Below, piece by piece: positions 19,519 to 28,784 of a stretch of DNA of 64,000 nucleotides. The translations under genes and the position numbers were made by a program. Within the stretch, counting starts at the first letter, position 1, and every line of letters begins with the position of its first letter. The DNA lies in contig JAWLAZ010000001.1 in the NCBI GenBank assembly GCA_041395205.1, positions 930,001 through 994,000 on the forward strand, read 5' to 3'. The notes beneath the pieces were generated by a model that ran no database searches, was not told where the DNA came from, and saw only the letters and a list, made by a program, of their open reading frames with translations. Source of the stretch: JAHEFU01 sp041395205. Its GTDB lineage: Bacteria > 4484-113 > JAFGCY01.

Positions 19519-19782
19519 CTATCTCCGATACGCCTTGTCTCGCGGCGAGATGTCGTAGACCTGGACTTCCCCAGCCGTGTCGTCTATCCGGTACAGGATT
19601 CTGATGACTCCAACCCTGATGCGCCAGCCAGCCTGCTTGCTGCCCTTCAGCTTGCGGCAACCGGATGATCTGGGCTCTGCCGTCAATCCCTGGATGTGTT
19701 CAATCAATGAAGGCAACAGTGCTCAGTCGATTCTGCGCAGCTGCTTTTCCGCTGCATGGTCGATCCGGAGCCTGTACTTCAC
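19519..19782 (-). pseudogene. RelE/ParE-type toxin with an in-frame nonsense codon
   Basis: The GTG start overlaps the antitoxin stop (GTGA). The frame reads VKYRLRIDHAAEKQLRRID, then TGA, then ALLPSLIEHIQGL to YDISPRDKAYRR. This is the RelE/ParE pattern (KYRLRIDHAAEKQL, CRKLKGS, WRIRVGVIRILYRID). A single CGA-to-TGA change at codon 20 (RID-R-ALL) explains the stop. Other genes here end normally in TGA, so recoding is unlikely. A restart downstream would lack the first helix and strand. Confidence 0.8.
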
Positions 19783-20000
19783 AGCAAGCCGTCTTTCCTC
19801 ATGTCGGCGAGCACATCCTCAAGATCCCGCAGTCCGCTGGAATGCTCCACGGCAGTGTCAAATGTGATGGAATCCCGTACATCCTCCAGCAGTTCCAGCA
19901 GGGCTTCATACTCCTCGATGCTCAGCAGTACGGAACGCGGCCTGCCATCAGCATCCAGGATGATTTCCGGCTTCAGGGCTATGGGATTGTCGTCAGACAT
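19779..20000 (-). CDS. Antitoxin of a RelE-type toxin-antitoxin pair
   Basis: 73 residues. The ATG at 20000 is chosen because TATAAT lies exactly 6 nt upstream and the upstream open frame (to 20108) is non-conserved. IILDADGRPRSVLLSIEEYEALLELLEDV is typical of Phd/YefM-like antitoxins, followed by an acidic C-terminus ending ADMRKDGLL. It binds and neutralises the downstream RelE-like toxin and usually represses its own promoter. The toxin is inactivated, so this may be an orphan. Confidence 0.8.
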   Translation of the reverse strand: MSDDNPIALKPEIILDADGRPRSVLLSIEEYEALLELLEDVRDSITFDTAVEHSSGLRDLEDVLADMRKDGLL

Positions 20001-20435
20001 ATCGTGATTATACCGGGATGGCTTACAGCAGGAGTTCTCAGGATCAGTCGGGTTCCCCGGCTGTGTTGATGCCGGAAGCATGCCTTCTGTGGACTGAATT
20101 CTGTCCACTGGCGACTCTGTTTTACTGAAGCAGGTAGCTCCCCTCAGCTACCGGAGTCGGGGGCGGCGGCCACGCACGAGATCCGAAGGCGTTTGCCTTA
20201 CTGGTTGGTGGGTGGGTGGGTGTGGGTCGTTGGTTGGTGGATGACGGAACTTCGTCAGCCCCGTCCGCATGACCGCCGGGTATTCAACGCCTGACACCAG
20301 TTTGCTTTCAGCCGTCTCATACTCTTACCCCCAAGGTACATCAACCGGTAGCTGTGAACATAGACACGCCGTCAGCATGCTTTGTTCCCGCCCGCGGCCG
20401 GATTTCGCCGGAACCGACCGTCTATAATCAGCGCG
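20001..20435. other. Gene-free stretch with hairpins and a G-rich tract
   Basis: No coding signal. GGTAGCTCCCCTCAGCTACC (about 20131-20150) forms a hairpin, as does TGACGGAACTTCGTCA (about 20243-20259). Between them is a GGTGGGTGGGTGGG tract (about 20205-20240). A structured RNA upstream of the LptF/LptG-type gene is possible, but I match it to no known class. The lptF promoter at the right end is leaderless, so this is not its 5' UTR. Confidence 0.35.
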
Positions 20436-21566
20436 GTGTTCTCCTCCCTGCGCAAAGTGGACAAACTGATCCTCTCGGAGCTGTATGCTCCCTTCTTCTT
20501 CGGCGTCGGGATGTTCTCCATGCTCACGATCGTGGTGGTCGTGCTGCAGGAATCACTGAAGTTCATCATCAAGTACAACGTGCCCTCCGGCGTGCTCTTG
20601 AAGATGCTGATCTACGCCGCGCCGCAGTTCGTGATCCTCTCGATCCCGATGGGCGTGCTGCTCGGTGTGCTGATCAGCATGGGCAAGCTCAACAGCGAGC
20701 TGCAGGTCACGGCGCTCAGGGCCTGCGGGGTCAGCCTCTACCGCGTGCTCGCGCCCTACTTCATCGCGGGGGCCTTCCTCTCCGGCCTGACCTTCCTCGG
20801 CAATGAAACCGTCGTGCCCTGGGGCCTCGAAAGCCTGCGCAACCTCAAGAACAGCCTGCTCTCCGGCGGGGCCAGCGGTGTGAAGATGGGCGCGATCAAC
20901 CAGCCGAAGTATGAGGATGGCGTGCTGCGCTGGCTGCTCGTGGCGGATGACAGCGAGGGCAGCAAGCTCTACAACGTGATTCTGCTGCAGCGCGACCCGG
21001 ATGACCACACCCGCGACCAGCTGATCATCGCCGATGAGGCGGAGTGGGAGGGCAGCACCTGGATCTTCCGCCGCCTGCAGACCTATTACCTCAGCAATCC
21101 GGATACCGGCGAGGCGGGGATGGTGACCGGCAGCATGGCGGAGATGCGCATCGGCAACCTCGACATCTCCCCCGAGAGCCTGCGGATGCGCAAGCAGGAT
21201 GTGGAGAACCTGCGCATTGTGCAGCTGATGCGCCTGCTCAATGAGGAAAAAGCGGCGGGGGCGGATCCCAAGGGCAAGCAGGTGCTGGACATCCGCACCA
21301 AGCTCTATTCCAAGTACGCCATTCCCTTCACGCCGCTGGTGTTCATCATCATCGCCGTGCCGCTCTCGATCCTGCCCCAGCGCAGCTCGACCAGCATGGG
21401 GATGGGCCTGGCGCTCCTGATTGTGATGGTATACTACGTGCTCCTCAGTGTCTGCCAGAAGATGGGAGCCAGCGGGGTGTTGCCGCCACTGCTCGGGGCC
21501 TGGCTGCCGAACCTGCTGATCTGCTCGGTGGGTCTTGTCCTGATGCAGCGCCGGGAACGGAACTGA
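20436..21566 (+). CDS. LPS-export permease of the LptF/LptG (YjgP/YjgQ) family
   Basis: 376 residues. GTG 20436 is the likely start: TATAAT lies 7 nt upstream and the family's first helix (KLILSELYAPFFFGVGMFSML) begins 10 residues later. It is part of the LptB2FG transporter that extracts lipopolysaccharide from the inner membrane. There are three N-terminal membrane helices (PSGVLLKMLIYAAPQFVILSIPMGVLLGVLISMGKL), a periplasmic beta-jellyroll (about residues 110-280) and three C-terminal helices. It supports a diderm envelope. Only one of the F/G pair is here, so I leave the symbol open. Confidence 0.9.
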   Translation: MFSSLRKVDKLILSELYAPFFFGVGMFSMLTIVVVVLQESLKFIIKYNVPSGVLLKMLIYAAPQFVILSIPMGVLLGVLISMGKLNSELQVTALRACGVSLYRVLAPYFIAGAFLSGLTFLGNETVVPWGLESLRNLKNSLLSGGASGVKMGAINQPKYEDGVLRWLLVADDSEGSKLYNVILLQRDPDDHTRDQLIIADEAEWEGSTWIFRRLQTYYLSNPDTGEAGMVTGSMAEMRIGNLDISPESLRMRKQDVENLRIVQLMRLLNEEKAAGADPKGKQVLDIRTKLYSKYAIPFTPLVFIIIAVPLSILPQRSSTSMGMGLALLIVMVYYVLLSVCQKMGASGVLPPLLGAWLPNLLICSVGLVLMQRRERN

Positions 21567-21593
21567 GATGCTGCGGGATTTCAGTCCTGCCTA

Positions 21594-21622
21594 TTGACAG
21601 CCCTGCTCCACTCAGCTATACT
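21594..21622 (+). promoter_or_regulatory. Consensus promoter of rpmB
   Basis: TTGACA (21594-21599), 17-bp spacer, TATACT (21617-21622): the best sigma-70 match in the window, as expected for a ribosomal protein gene. Confidence 0.8.
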
Positions 21623-21628
21623 ACCGTC

Positions 21629-21762
21629 ACGGGGTGCTCCATGTGGAGCCCAACTGAGAGCGGCTGGCCGTTCTCACTGAGGAAAAGTAGCAAGGCGAAA
21701 TTCTGAAGGCGGACTGTCCGGGACTGCGTCCCGGTATCGTGGAACCCCCCTGGAGATCTGAT
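21629..21762 (+). ncRNA. Structured 5' leader of rpmB
   Basis: About 134 nt between the predicted transcription start and the ATG. It contains three stable hairpins: GCTCC/GGAGC (21636-21649), GAGAGCGG/CCGTTCTC (21656-21675) and CCGGGAC/GTCCCGG (21718-21734). In a window dominated by leaderless genes this long leader is exceptional and suggests autogenous control by L28 or another ligand. The opening GGGGTGC...CTGAGA resembles a TPP-riboswitch start, but the rest of that motif is missing. Confidence 0.45.
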
Positions 21763-21957
21763 ATGTCAAGAGTTTGCTCTGTAACCGGAAAGCGCGCGAT
21801 GAGCGGGAACAACGTCTCCCACTCACAGCGTCATACGCGCCGCAAGTGGCAGCCGAATCTGATCCAGGTGACCCTGGTGGACAAGTTCGGCCGCAAGAAG
21901 CGGGTCAAGATGTGCGCCAAGGCTCTGCGCACACTGAACCGCAGCCCCAAAAACTAG
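21763..21957 (+). CDS. rpmB: 50S ribosomal protein L28
   Basis: 64 residues. ATG 21763 follows TGGAG; the protein opens MSRVCSVTGKRAMSGNNVSHS, the L28 signature, and continues TRRKWQPNLIQ and KRVKMCAKALRTL. It is a small basic protein of the large subunit. A strong rho-independent terminator lies 27 nt after the stop. Confidence 0.97.
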   Translation: MSRVCSVTGKRAMSGNNVSHSQRHTRRKWQPNLIQVTLVDKFGRKKRVKMCAKALRTLNRSPKN

Positions 21958-21983
21958 CTATCCCCTTTCATCTCAACCCTCCT

Positions 21984-22014
21984 AGCTCACCCGTCCCCTG
22001 GGTGAGCTTTTTTT
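21984..22014 (+). terminator. Rho-independent terminator of rpmB
   Basis: Perfect 9-bp stem AGCTCACCC/GGGTGAGCT followed by seven T residues. Confidence 0.92.
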
Positions 22015-22371
22015 ACCGCGCCGGATGCCAGTCCGCGCACGGATCGCGAAAGCGAGCGGGCATTCCCCGGACCAATGCTGATGTGGAAAGGCATGTGTGT
22101 TTTCGCGGAATCCCTCGATCCTGCCTCTGCTTTCCCCCCCGCATCTGCTAGGCTCATCCCGCAGGTGTTGGTGGGATCAATGATTCCACTGCATCCGGAC
22201 AGGCGTTCGAGCCCTGCCGGTGGATTCTCTCTGCTTTCCTGATGATGAGAACTTGCTGTCCTGCGGACCAGGAGTTTGCAGCAGACAGCTGAATGCCCGC
22301 TCAGGGCGTGCTTCCTCCGGCAGTCCCGGCCTGCGGCCTCAGAATGGCCAATACAGAAGCAGGAGAGAGCA

Positions 22372-25300
22372 ATGCGCTACTTGATTACCCCGGCATCACT
22401 GCTGATGCTGATACTCGCCCTGGCGGGATGCGGAGGCGGAACCGCTCAGTTCAGCCTTATTCCCGAACAGCCTTCTCCCGTACCGCAGGAGAGCGGCACG
22501 GATTCCAGCTGGCCCACGGGACTGCCGCGGGACGTGATCCAGCCCTGGGAGCAGCTCGATGGCAACGGCCGGATAACACCCGCTCGCTCTTCCAGCGGCA
22601 TCAACCAGCAGAGCGACTTCACGCCCGGCGTTGACAGATTCAGCCAGAATGGCAATGTCACTGACAACGGTGAGGCCAGCCGCATCGAGAGCGCCAGCGG
22701 CGGCATCAGCAGCGTGCTGTACCGCATTCCCTACGGCTCCCGGCAGCCCGGCGCGGTCAGCGTGGATGCCAACCTGCTCAGCGGCAGCGGCTACTACCTC
22801 GGGATCGCGGACTACTCCACCGGCCGCTGGCTCTGGCACGGGCCCTTCACGGACAATCATGTGCGCATCTCCACGGCGCGGCTCGAGCCCTTCACGAGCA
22901 CGCTCGGCAGCCTGTATGTCAGCGTGCTCGTGCATGACGGCGCCGCCGCCGACGTGGTCGGGATCGGTGTCAATCCCGCGGACTTCGCCGACGGCTCCGC
23001 ACCTGCGGCTCCCACCGGTCTCAGTCTGCAGCCCGTCTCAGGCGGACTGCTGCTGGACTGGGATCCGGTGCCCGCCGGGGACCTGGCCGGTTACCGTGTC
23101 TACCACCACAGTACGCCTTTCATCAATGGCAACGCAGCAGGTGTCGAGCAGCTGGACAGCCTGCAGGGCAGCACGGAACTGGAACTGGAGCTCAGCGGCG
23201 GCGAGCGCCGTTATTTCAGGGTCAGTGCGCTTGACTTCAGTGGCAATGAATCCCCACTCAGCGAGCTGGTCTCAGCGGCTGCGCTCGATGGCGCCATGCC
23301 CGACCTGCAGCTCAGCATCGAGCAGCCCAGCGGCATGCTCAATGACAGCGTGCAGCTCACAGCCAGTGGTGCGGAAAGCTATGACTTCGACCTGGATGGC
23401 GATGGAATCTTCGACCTGACCGGCAGCAGCTCGGGCAGCGTGCAGGTTGACACCTCCGCCACGGGCATCATCCGCCCGGCGGTGCGCGCCACGGGCCCTG
23501 ACGAGACAGCCGTAGCGCTCGGCAGCATCAGCCTGCTGATCGCCGGCAACAGCCGCCCGGTGGCGGAAGCGATGGCAACACCGACGAGCGGCACGGCCCC
23601 GCTGGAGGTCAGCTTCAGCGGCAGCGGCAGCACGGACTTCGACGGCAGCATCGTCGGCGGCGGCTGGGACTTCGATGGCGACGGTGCCTACGATGTCTGG
23701 GATGACAGCGACATCGTGCACGTCACGAGCGCAATGCATACCTACATGGAGGGCGGTGTCTACAACGCCCGCCTGCGCGTCCTTGACGACAGCGGTGCCT
23801 GGGACGTGGACACGCTCACGATCGTGGTTGACGGCGTGCCGGTCTCGAACGTGCTGCCGGTTGCGGACCTGCAGTCCGATGTCAGCGGCGGCAATGCCCC
23901 GCTGACTGTCAGCTTCGATGCATCGGGCTCCAGTGACGGCGATGGCGGCATTGTCGAGTACGCCTGGGACTTCGATGGCAACGGCACCTACGAGGAAATC
24001 TCCGACTCCCCGCTGGTGCAGCATCTCTTCAGCCAGCCCGGCAGCCCGCTGGTGCGGTTGCGCGTGGAGGATACCGACGGCGCGCGGGCCGCGGCCACGC
24101 TGCTGATCACGGTCAATGCCGTTGACAACGCCGGTCCGCTGGCGGATCTGCAGCTCACGCCATCCTCCGGGGATGCCCCGCTGCCCGTCACGCTGGATGC
24201 CTCCGGCTCATCGGACCTTGACGGCAGCATCGTCAGGTATGAATGGGACTTCGATGGTGACGGCGCCTACGATGCCGCGGGCGAGACTGACAGCGCCCAG
24301 CATGTCTACAACAACCACGGTGTGTTCAATGTGACCCTGCGCGTGACTGACGACATGGGCGCCCAGGACACGGACTATGCCACCCTGCGCATCAATGAGG
24401 AGTTCGACCTGCCCCATCCCTGGGGCATGAGCGGGCAGAATCCGCGCCGCACGGGCCGCAGCCCCTGGATCGGATCGCAGAATGGCAACGTCCGCTTTAC
24501 GATGCCGGTCGCCCCTGACACACGCCGCATGCCGGCAATCTCAGCGGACGGTCGCACCTACATCACTGACAATAACCAGCTGTATGCCTTTGACAAGTAT
24601 GGCAATGAACTCTGGAAATTCAACAGTGGCAATTCCGCCACCGGTACGCCGAGCATCGGCAGTGACGGTGCGGTCTACTTCGGCAACTGGGGCAACCGCT
24701 TCTTCGCTGTCAACCCGGATGGCACGGAACGCTGGAGCATCAATACCTCGGGAGACTTCCGCGCGGGTTCGATCATCGGCCCGGACGGCAGCATCTATGT
24801 CGCCAACCTCGACGGCAGGCTGTTTGCCCGCAACCCGGATGGCACCAGCCGCTGGCTGCTGCAGATGTCGGGGAACTGCGCCAATTGTCCGGTGCTGGGA
24901 CCTGACGGCAGCGTCTACTGCGCCACCCAGGCGAATCTCGTCTATGCGGTCAATCCCGATGGAACAGTGCGCTGGACCTTCCCCACCGCTGCATCCGTGA
25001 ATGCCCAGCTCTGCCTCGGCCCGGACGGCACCCTTTACGTGAGTGCCGGGGTCCTGCATGCGATCAATCCTGACGGCACGGAGGCCTGGAACCACGACCC
25101 AGGCGGGGATGCAAGCGGAGGTCCCGCCCAGGCCGCGGATGGCACGATCTATTTCGGTGACAGCGCGGGAGAGCTGACGGCGCTCAACCCGGACGGCAGC
25201 CTCAAATGGACATACACCGGCAGCGGACAGATCAATTCCTGCCCGGCCATCGGGGCGGACGGAACGGTCTACTTCGGTGATGGTGACGGCAACTTCACGG

Positions 25301-27570
25301 CCCTCAAGCCTGATGCCAGCTTGCTCTGGACAACGTCCGGCCCCGGAGCATATTCAAGCCCGGTGATCGGACCGGACGGCACCGTGTATTCGGCAAGCGC
25401 AGGTGTGACATACGCCTTCGGCCAGGGACCGGTCAACCTGCCGCCCACCTCGACTGTGATTGCGACCCCGACATCCGGAGACCTGCCGCTACTGGTCTTC
25501 TTCGATACCACGGGCTGCGCGGACCCCGATGGCAGCATCGTGCTCTTCGAATGGGACTGCGACGGTGACGGAGCCTACGAGAGCTATGGTACTGGCATTA
25601 CCCACGAATTCACTTACACGAGCCCCGGGATCTACCCAGCCACGCTGCGCGTGACCGACAACCTCGGTTCGGTTGACGTTGACTCACTTGACATCACCGT
25701 CACCGTGCCCGGCAACGCCTCGCCGACGGCGGACCTGGGGGCTGATGTCACGAGCGGAGAGCTGCCGCTGGCGGTTGTTTTCGACGCGTCGGGCAGCACG
25801 GATCCGGACGGCAGCATCGTGCTCTACGAATGGGATTTCGACGGAGATGGTGCCTATGACAGCTACGGTCCGTCCTCCTCCGCGAGCCATGCCTACAACA
25901 CCACCGGCGTCTTCACCGCCAGGCTGCGGGTGTCTGACAACGACGGTGCGCAGGCCACGGACACCCTGGACATCTCCGTCACCGTGACCGGAAACACCGC
26001 GCCGACTGCGGTCATCGGTGCCGATGTGACAAGCGGTGACATTCCGCTCACGGTGAACTTCAACGCAACAGGCAGCCTCGAGCCGGATGGCAGCATCGTG
26101 CTCTACGAATGGGACTTCGACGGCGACGGTGCCTATGACAGCTATGGCCCGGGTGATTCCGCAGCGCATACCTATACGGTCGGTGGCAGCTACACTGCGA
26201 AACTGCGTGTCACCGATGACGACGGAGCCCAGGGCACGGATACGCTCGTGATCACCGCCAACGTACCCGGCAACACACCGCCGACGGCAGTGCTGGAAGT
26301 CAGCCAGCAGATCGGACAGGCCGGCTTCGTGGCCTACTTCGACGCAACGGACAGTGCCGACAGTGACGGCAGCATCGTGGAATATGCCTGGGACTGGGAT
26401 GGCGACGGCAACTTTGACAGCTTCGGTGGCAATCCGCTTGCCAGCCACCTGTACGGACAGCATGGCAGCTTCAATGCCACAGTCCGGGTGAAGGACGATG
26501 ACGGGGCAACGGACAGCTCCTCGCTGCAGATCATGCTGCCGAGTGAGTGGTCACAGTACCGGCGAACCCCCCAGGCAACGGCAGACAGTCCTTACACCGG
26601 CCCGCAGAGCAACAACGTGCTGTGGAGTTTCGCGGCTGGCGGAATAATCCAGTCATCCGCCGCCTTTGGCGCGGACGGCACGATCTACTTCGGCTGCAAC
26701 GACCAGAATCTCTATGCACTGGACTCTGACGGCGTCTTCAAATGGACCTATCCGCTGGGTAACCCGCCGTCCAGAAGTTCACCCGCGATCGCTGGCGATG
26801 GAACCATATACATCGGCAGCACCAACAACAGCCTGCATGCCGTCAACCCTGACGGCAGCGGCAAGTGGACCTTCCCCACCGGTGGCAACGTCAATGCAAG
26901 TCCGGTCATCGATGCCGCGGGGACGATCTACGTCGGCTCCTTTGACGGATTCCTCTATGCGCTGCATCCTGACGGCAGCCTGAAGTGGAGCTACGATGCA
27001 GGCAGCGCGATCCGCAATTCCGCTGCACTGTCCCCGGATGGAACCATCTACATCAACAGTGCGGACAGCATCCATGCCGTGAACCAGGATGGCAGCCAGA
27101 AGTGGATGCAGGTCCTTGGTAACCTGAACCTGCAGTGCCCGGCAGTGGCCATGGACGGAACCGTCTACACGGGCATCAATACGGGAATGACATTCAGCTT
27201 CACTCCCGATGGCGTGCAGAACTGGGCTATCGTGCATGGGGCTCACCCATTCGGCGGCTTCACCCTGGACAGCACCGGAGTGCTGTACGTCAACCGGGGC
27301 AATGGGGTGCGTGCCGTCAATCCTGATGGCAGCACACTCTGGACCAAGCCCGGGATCAATGCCATCGGCAGTGCTCCGGCGATCGATGCAGCCGGCAACG
27401 TCTACTTCGGTTCCAACAATGACAACGTCTATGCGCTTGATTCCTCAGGTAATGAAATCTGGTCCTTCCTCACCGGTGGCGATGTGTTCTCTTCCGCGGC
27501 AATTGACCGCAATGGCCGCCTGATCATCGGCAGCGACGACGGCAATCTCTACTGCTTCGGCGCTCCCTAG
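22372..27570 (+). CDS. Giant lipoprotein with PKD domains and two PQQ-like propellers
   Basis: 1732 residues. ATG 22372 follows AGGAGAG and gives a lipoprotein signal (LILALAGC). Order of domains: linker, fibronectin III (~210-300), three PKD domains (~395-675), a PQQ-like beta-propeller (~681-1020) with repeats of the type DGTIYFGD and NPDGSLKW, four PKD domains (~1024-1387), and a second PQQ-like propeller (~1392-1731). PKD modules carry the WDFDGDG calcium-loop motif. It is exported and surface-exposed with no enzyme motif; likely adhesion or polymer interaction. Repeats within it are near-identical at the DNA level, so recombination or assembly collapse could alter copy number. Confidence 0.88.
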   Translation: MRYLITPASLLMLILALAGCGGGTAQFSLIPEQPSPVPQESGTDSSWPTGLPRDVIQPWEQLDGNGRITPARSSSGINQQSDFTPGVDRFSQNGNVTDNGEASRIESASGGISSVLYRIPYGSRQPGAVSVDANLLSGSGYYLGIADYSTGRWLWHGPFTDNHVRISTARLEPFTSTLGSLYVSVLVHDGAAADVVGIGVNPADFADGSAPAAPTGLSLQPVSGGLLLDWDPVPAGDLAGYRVYHHSTPFINGNAAGVEQLDSLQGSTELELELSGGERRYFRVSALDFSGNESPLSELVSAAALDGAMPDLQLSIEQPSGMLNDSVQLTASGAESYDFDLDGDGIFDLTGSSSGSVQVDTSATGIIRPAVRATGPDETAVALGSISLLIAGNSRPVAEAMATPTSGTAPLEVSFSGSGSTDFDGSIVGGGWDFDGDGAYDVWDDSDIVHVTSAMHTYMEGGVYNARLRVLDDSGAWDVDTLTIVVDGVPVSNVLPVADLQSDVSGGNAPLTVSFDASGSSDGDGGIVEYAWDFDGNGTYEEISDSPLVQHLFSQPGSPLVRLRVEDTDGARAAATLLITVNAVDNAGPLADLQLTPSSGDAPLPVTLDASGSSDLDGSIVRYEWDFDGDGAYDAAGETDSAQHVYNNHGVFNVTLRVTDDMGAQDTDYATLRINEEFDLPHPWGMSGQNPRRTGRSPWIGSQNGNVRFTMPVAPDTRRMPAISADGRTYITDNNQLYAFDKYGNELWKFNSGNSATGTPSIGSDGAVYFGNWGNRFFAVNPDGTERWSINTSGDFRAGSIIGPDGSIYVANLDGRLFARNPDGTSRWLLQMSGNCANCPVLGPDGSVYCATQANLVYAVNPDGTVRWTFPTAASVNAQLCLGPDGTLYVSAGVLHAINPDGTEAWNHDPGGDASGGPAQAADGTIYFGDSAGELTALNPDGSLKWTYTGSGQINSCPAIGADGTVYFGDGDGNFTALKPDASLLWTTSGPGAYSSPVIGPDGTVYSASAGVTYAFGQGPVNLPPTSTVIATPTSGDLPLLVFFDTTGCADPDGSIVLFEWDCDGDGAYESYGTGITHEFTYTSPGIYPATLRVTDNLGSVDVDSLDITVTVPGNASPTADLGADVTSGELPLAVVFDASGSTDPDGSIVLYEWDFDGDGAYDSYGPSSSASHAYNTTGVFTARLRVSDNDGAQATDTLDISVTVTGNTAPTAVIGADVTSGDIPLTVNFNATGSLEPDGSIVLYEWDFDGDGAYDSYGPGDSAAHTYTVGGSYTAKLRVTDDDGAQGTDTLVITANVPGNTPPTAVLEVSQQIGQAGFVAYFDATDSADSDGSIVEYAWDWDGDGNFDSFGGNPLASHLYGQHGSFNATVRVKDDDGATDSSSLQIMLPSEWSQYRRTPQATADSPYTGPQSNNVLWSFAAGGIIQSSAAFGADGTIYFGCNDQNLYALDSDGVFKWTYPLGNPPSRSSPAIAGDGTIYIGSTNNSLHAVNPDGSGKWTFPTGGNVNASPVIDAAGTIYVGSFDGFLYALHPDGSLKWSYDAGSAIRNSAALSPDGTIYINSADSIHAVNQDGSQKWMQVLGNLNLQCPAVAMDGTVYTGINTGMTFSFTPDGVQNWAIVHGAHPFGGFTLDSTGVLYVNRGNGVRAVNPDGSTLWTKPGINAIGSAPAIDAAGNVYFGSNNDNVYALDSSGNEIWSFLTGGDVFSSAAIDRNGRLIIGSDDGNLYCFGAP

Positions 27571-27597
27571 GCCGGACTGACAATCTGAGCACGCACG

Positions 27598-27633
27598 CAG
27601 GTGGCGGGTCGAACATGCTTCGCCCGCCACCTG
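27598..27633. terminator. Strong hairpin after the giant lipoprotein gene
   Basis: CAGGTGGCGGG and CCCGCCACCTG form an 11-bp stem 27 nt after the stop. No T-run follows, so it may act as a 3' end stabiliser or bidirectional terminator rather than a classic one. Confidence 0.55.
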
Positions 27634-27659
27634 TAACATTCTACACCGGTTCAATCTAG

Positions 27660-28440
27660 AACCTATCTCAAAATTGTTTAAGGAAGATGCAGACGACTGC
27701 AAGCTGCACGAGACCAAGGAAGTTCTCCGAGTGCAACTCCCAGCGTTCAAGCAGCCTGCGCTGCCATTGCAACCATGCGAAGAATCGCTCAACACGAGCC
27801 AGCGGCGCTTGTAGCGGCGAAGGTGTCGACCGTCCTGCGTCGCCGGTTTCCTGGTTGCATCTGTGCGGTGCAACTGTTGATGCCATCTCTTGCCAGTTCT
27901 CGTCAAGATCATCACTGTCATAAGCCTTGTCGCCAATCAGATGTTTGGCAGGCCCAGCATGTGAAATCAGGCGAGTTGCACCGCAGCTGACCTCGTGGTG
28001 GTTGGCAGCATGCGTGTCACTGACAACGGCAACCTGCCTGTCAACGATGGCGAGGATCTTCACGCCCTTGCCGCGCGTCAACACTTCATCACCGCCACCC
28101 CTGGCCATGGCAAACGTGGCGTCGATGAAACGCTCATCGATCAGTTCTCATCACGGAGCATGTTGGCCAGATGTCATTACATGCGCAGCACCTCCGTCCG
28201 GCACCAGGAATCGCCGATGCACGGTCTTTAGTCGAAGCTTTGCGCACATGTGCCACTGCGCTCCGGTGTTGAGGATCCACAGCACTGCCTCAAGTCGCGG
28301 CTGGAACAGGCTTGCGGCCACGCTTTTCCGGGGAAAGAACTCTTCCGGAAAGTGATGACGAATCATCTCCCACTGGTGGTCAGCTTCTGCATGTGCTAAT
28401 TCTACCCGTTTTTGGCAACGAGTCAATTTTGAGATAGGTT
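27660..28440 (-). mobile_element. IS5-family-like insertion sequence, decayed
   Basis: Ends are perfect inverted repeats AACCTATCTCAAAATTG (27660-27676) and its complement (28424-28440). Both are flanked by CTAG, matching the YTAR target duplication of the IS5 group. Length is 781 bp. The transposase inside is disrupted, so it is not autonomous. Confidence 0.85.
27668..28426 (-). pseudogene. IS5-family transposase, disrupted
   Basis: The N-terminal part (28426-28151; QPRLEAVLWILNTGAQWHM, LKTVHRRF) is the DUF4096-like DNA-binding half of IS5 transposases. The C-terminal part (ELIDERFIDATFAMARGGG, LIGDKAYDSDDL, LARVERFFAWLQWQRRLLERWE) has the DDE catalytic Asp residues and the YREK-like end. 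Between them are two in-frame TGA codons (about 28146-28151), and small indels shift HLANMLRDE into another frame. It is therefore inactive unless recoded. Confidence 0.8.
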
Positions 28441-28444
28441 CTAG

Positions 28445-28784
28445 TTAATCGCTGTAGGGCGGACATTCCCTTCGAGGGGAGGCGTGGAATACAGGCTTCT
28501 CTCGACCCGGCTCAGGCCCGCCGGGCTTACCTGATCCATGTCAGGACACTGCATTCGGCATGTTGCCACTTGTCACATTGACACAGCAGGAGCCCTCCGC
28601 CATGCGCCAAGCTCATTGGCAGTCCGGCAATGGACCGGGGACAAGCATGGCTGACAGGGCCTGCATCCTTTTCTGGACATCCGGGAGAACAGCGTCAATA
28701 TCCTCTTGCTGCACAGCTCCACCGGTGAGAGGCTGGTGCTGGAGCTGGCTGAGCGCTACCTGATCCCCGTCCTATAATCCTCGC
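28445..28784. other. Gene-free stretch with a possible 3' gene remnant
   Basis: No intact gene. A short open frame ending at 28776 (ILLLHSSTGERLVLELAERY) looks protein-like but has no start, so it may be the tail of a gene lost when the IS arrived. Around 28560-28584 TTGCCA, TTGTCA and TTGACA lie within 25 bp. The right end holds the purN -10. Confidence 0.3.

Noticed and set aside
21631..21762. TPP riboswitch in the rpmB leader
   Set aside because: GGGGTGC and CTGAGA are present, but the GAACCTGA and GGTTAATACC elements are not, and the downstream gene is a ribosomal protein.
28146..28151. TGA recoded as an amino acid
   Set aside because: In-frame TGAs occur only in the decayed transposase and the toxin; well-supported genes such as mutL and addA end in TGA and use TGG for Trp.
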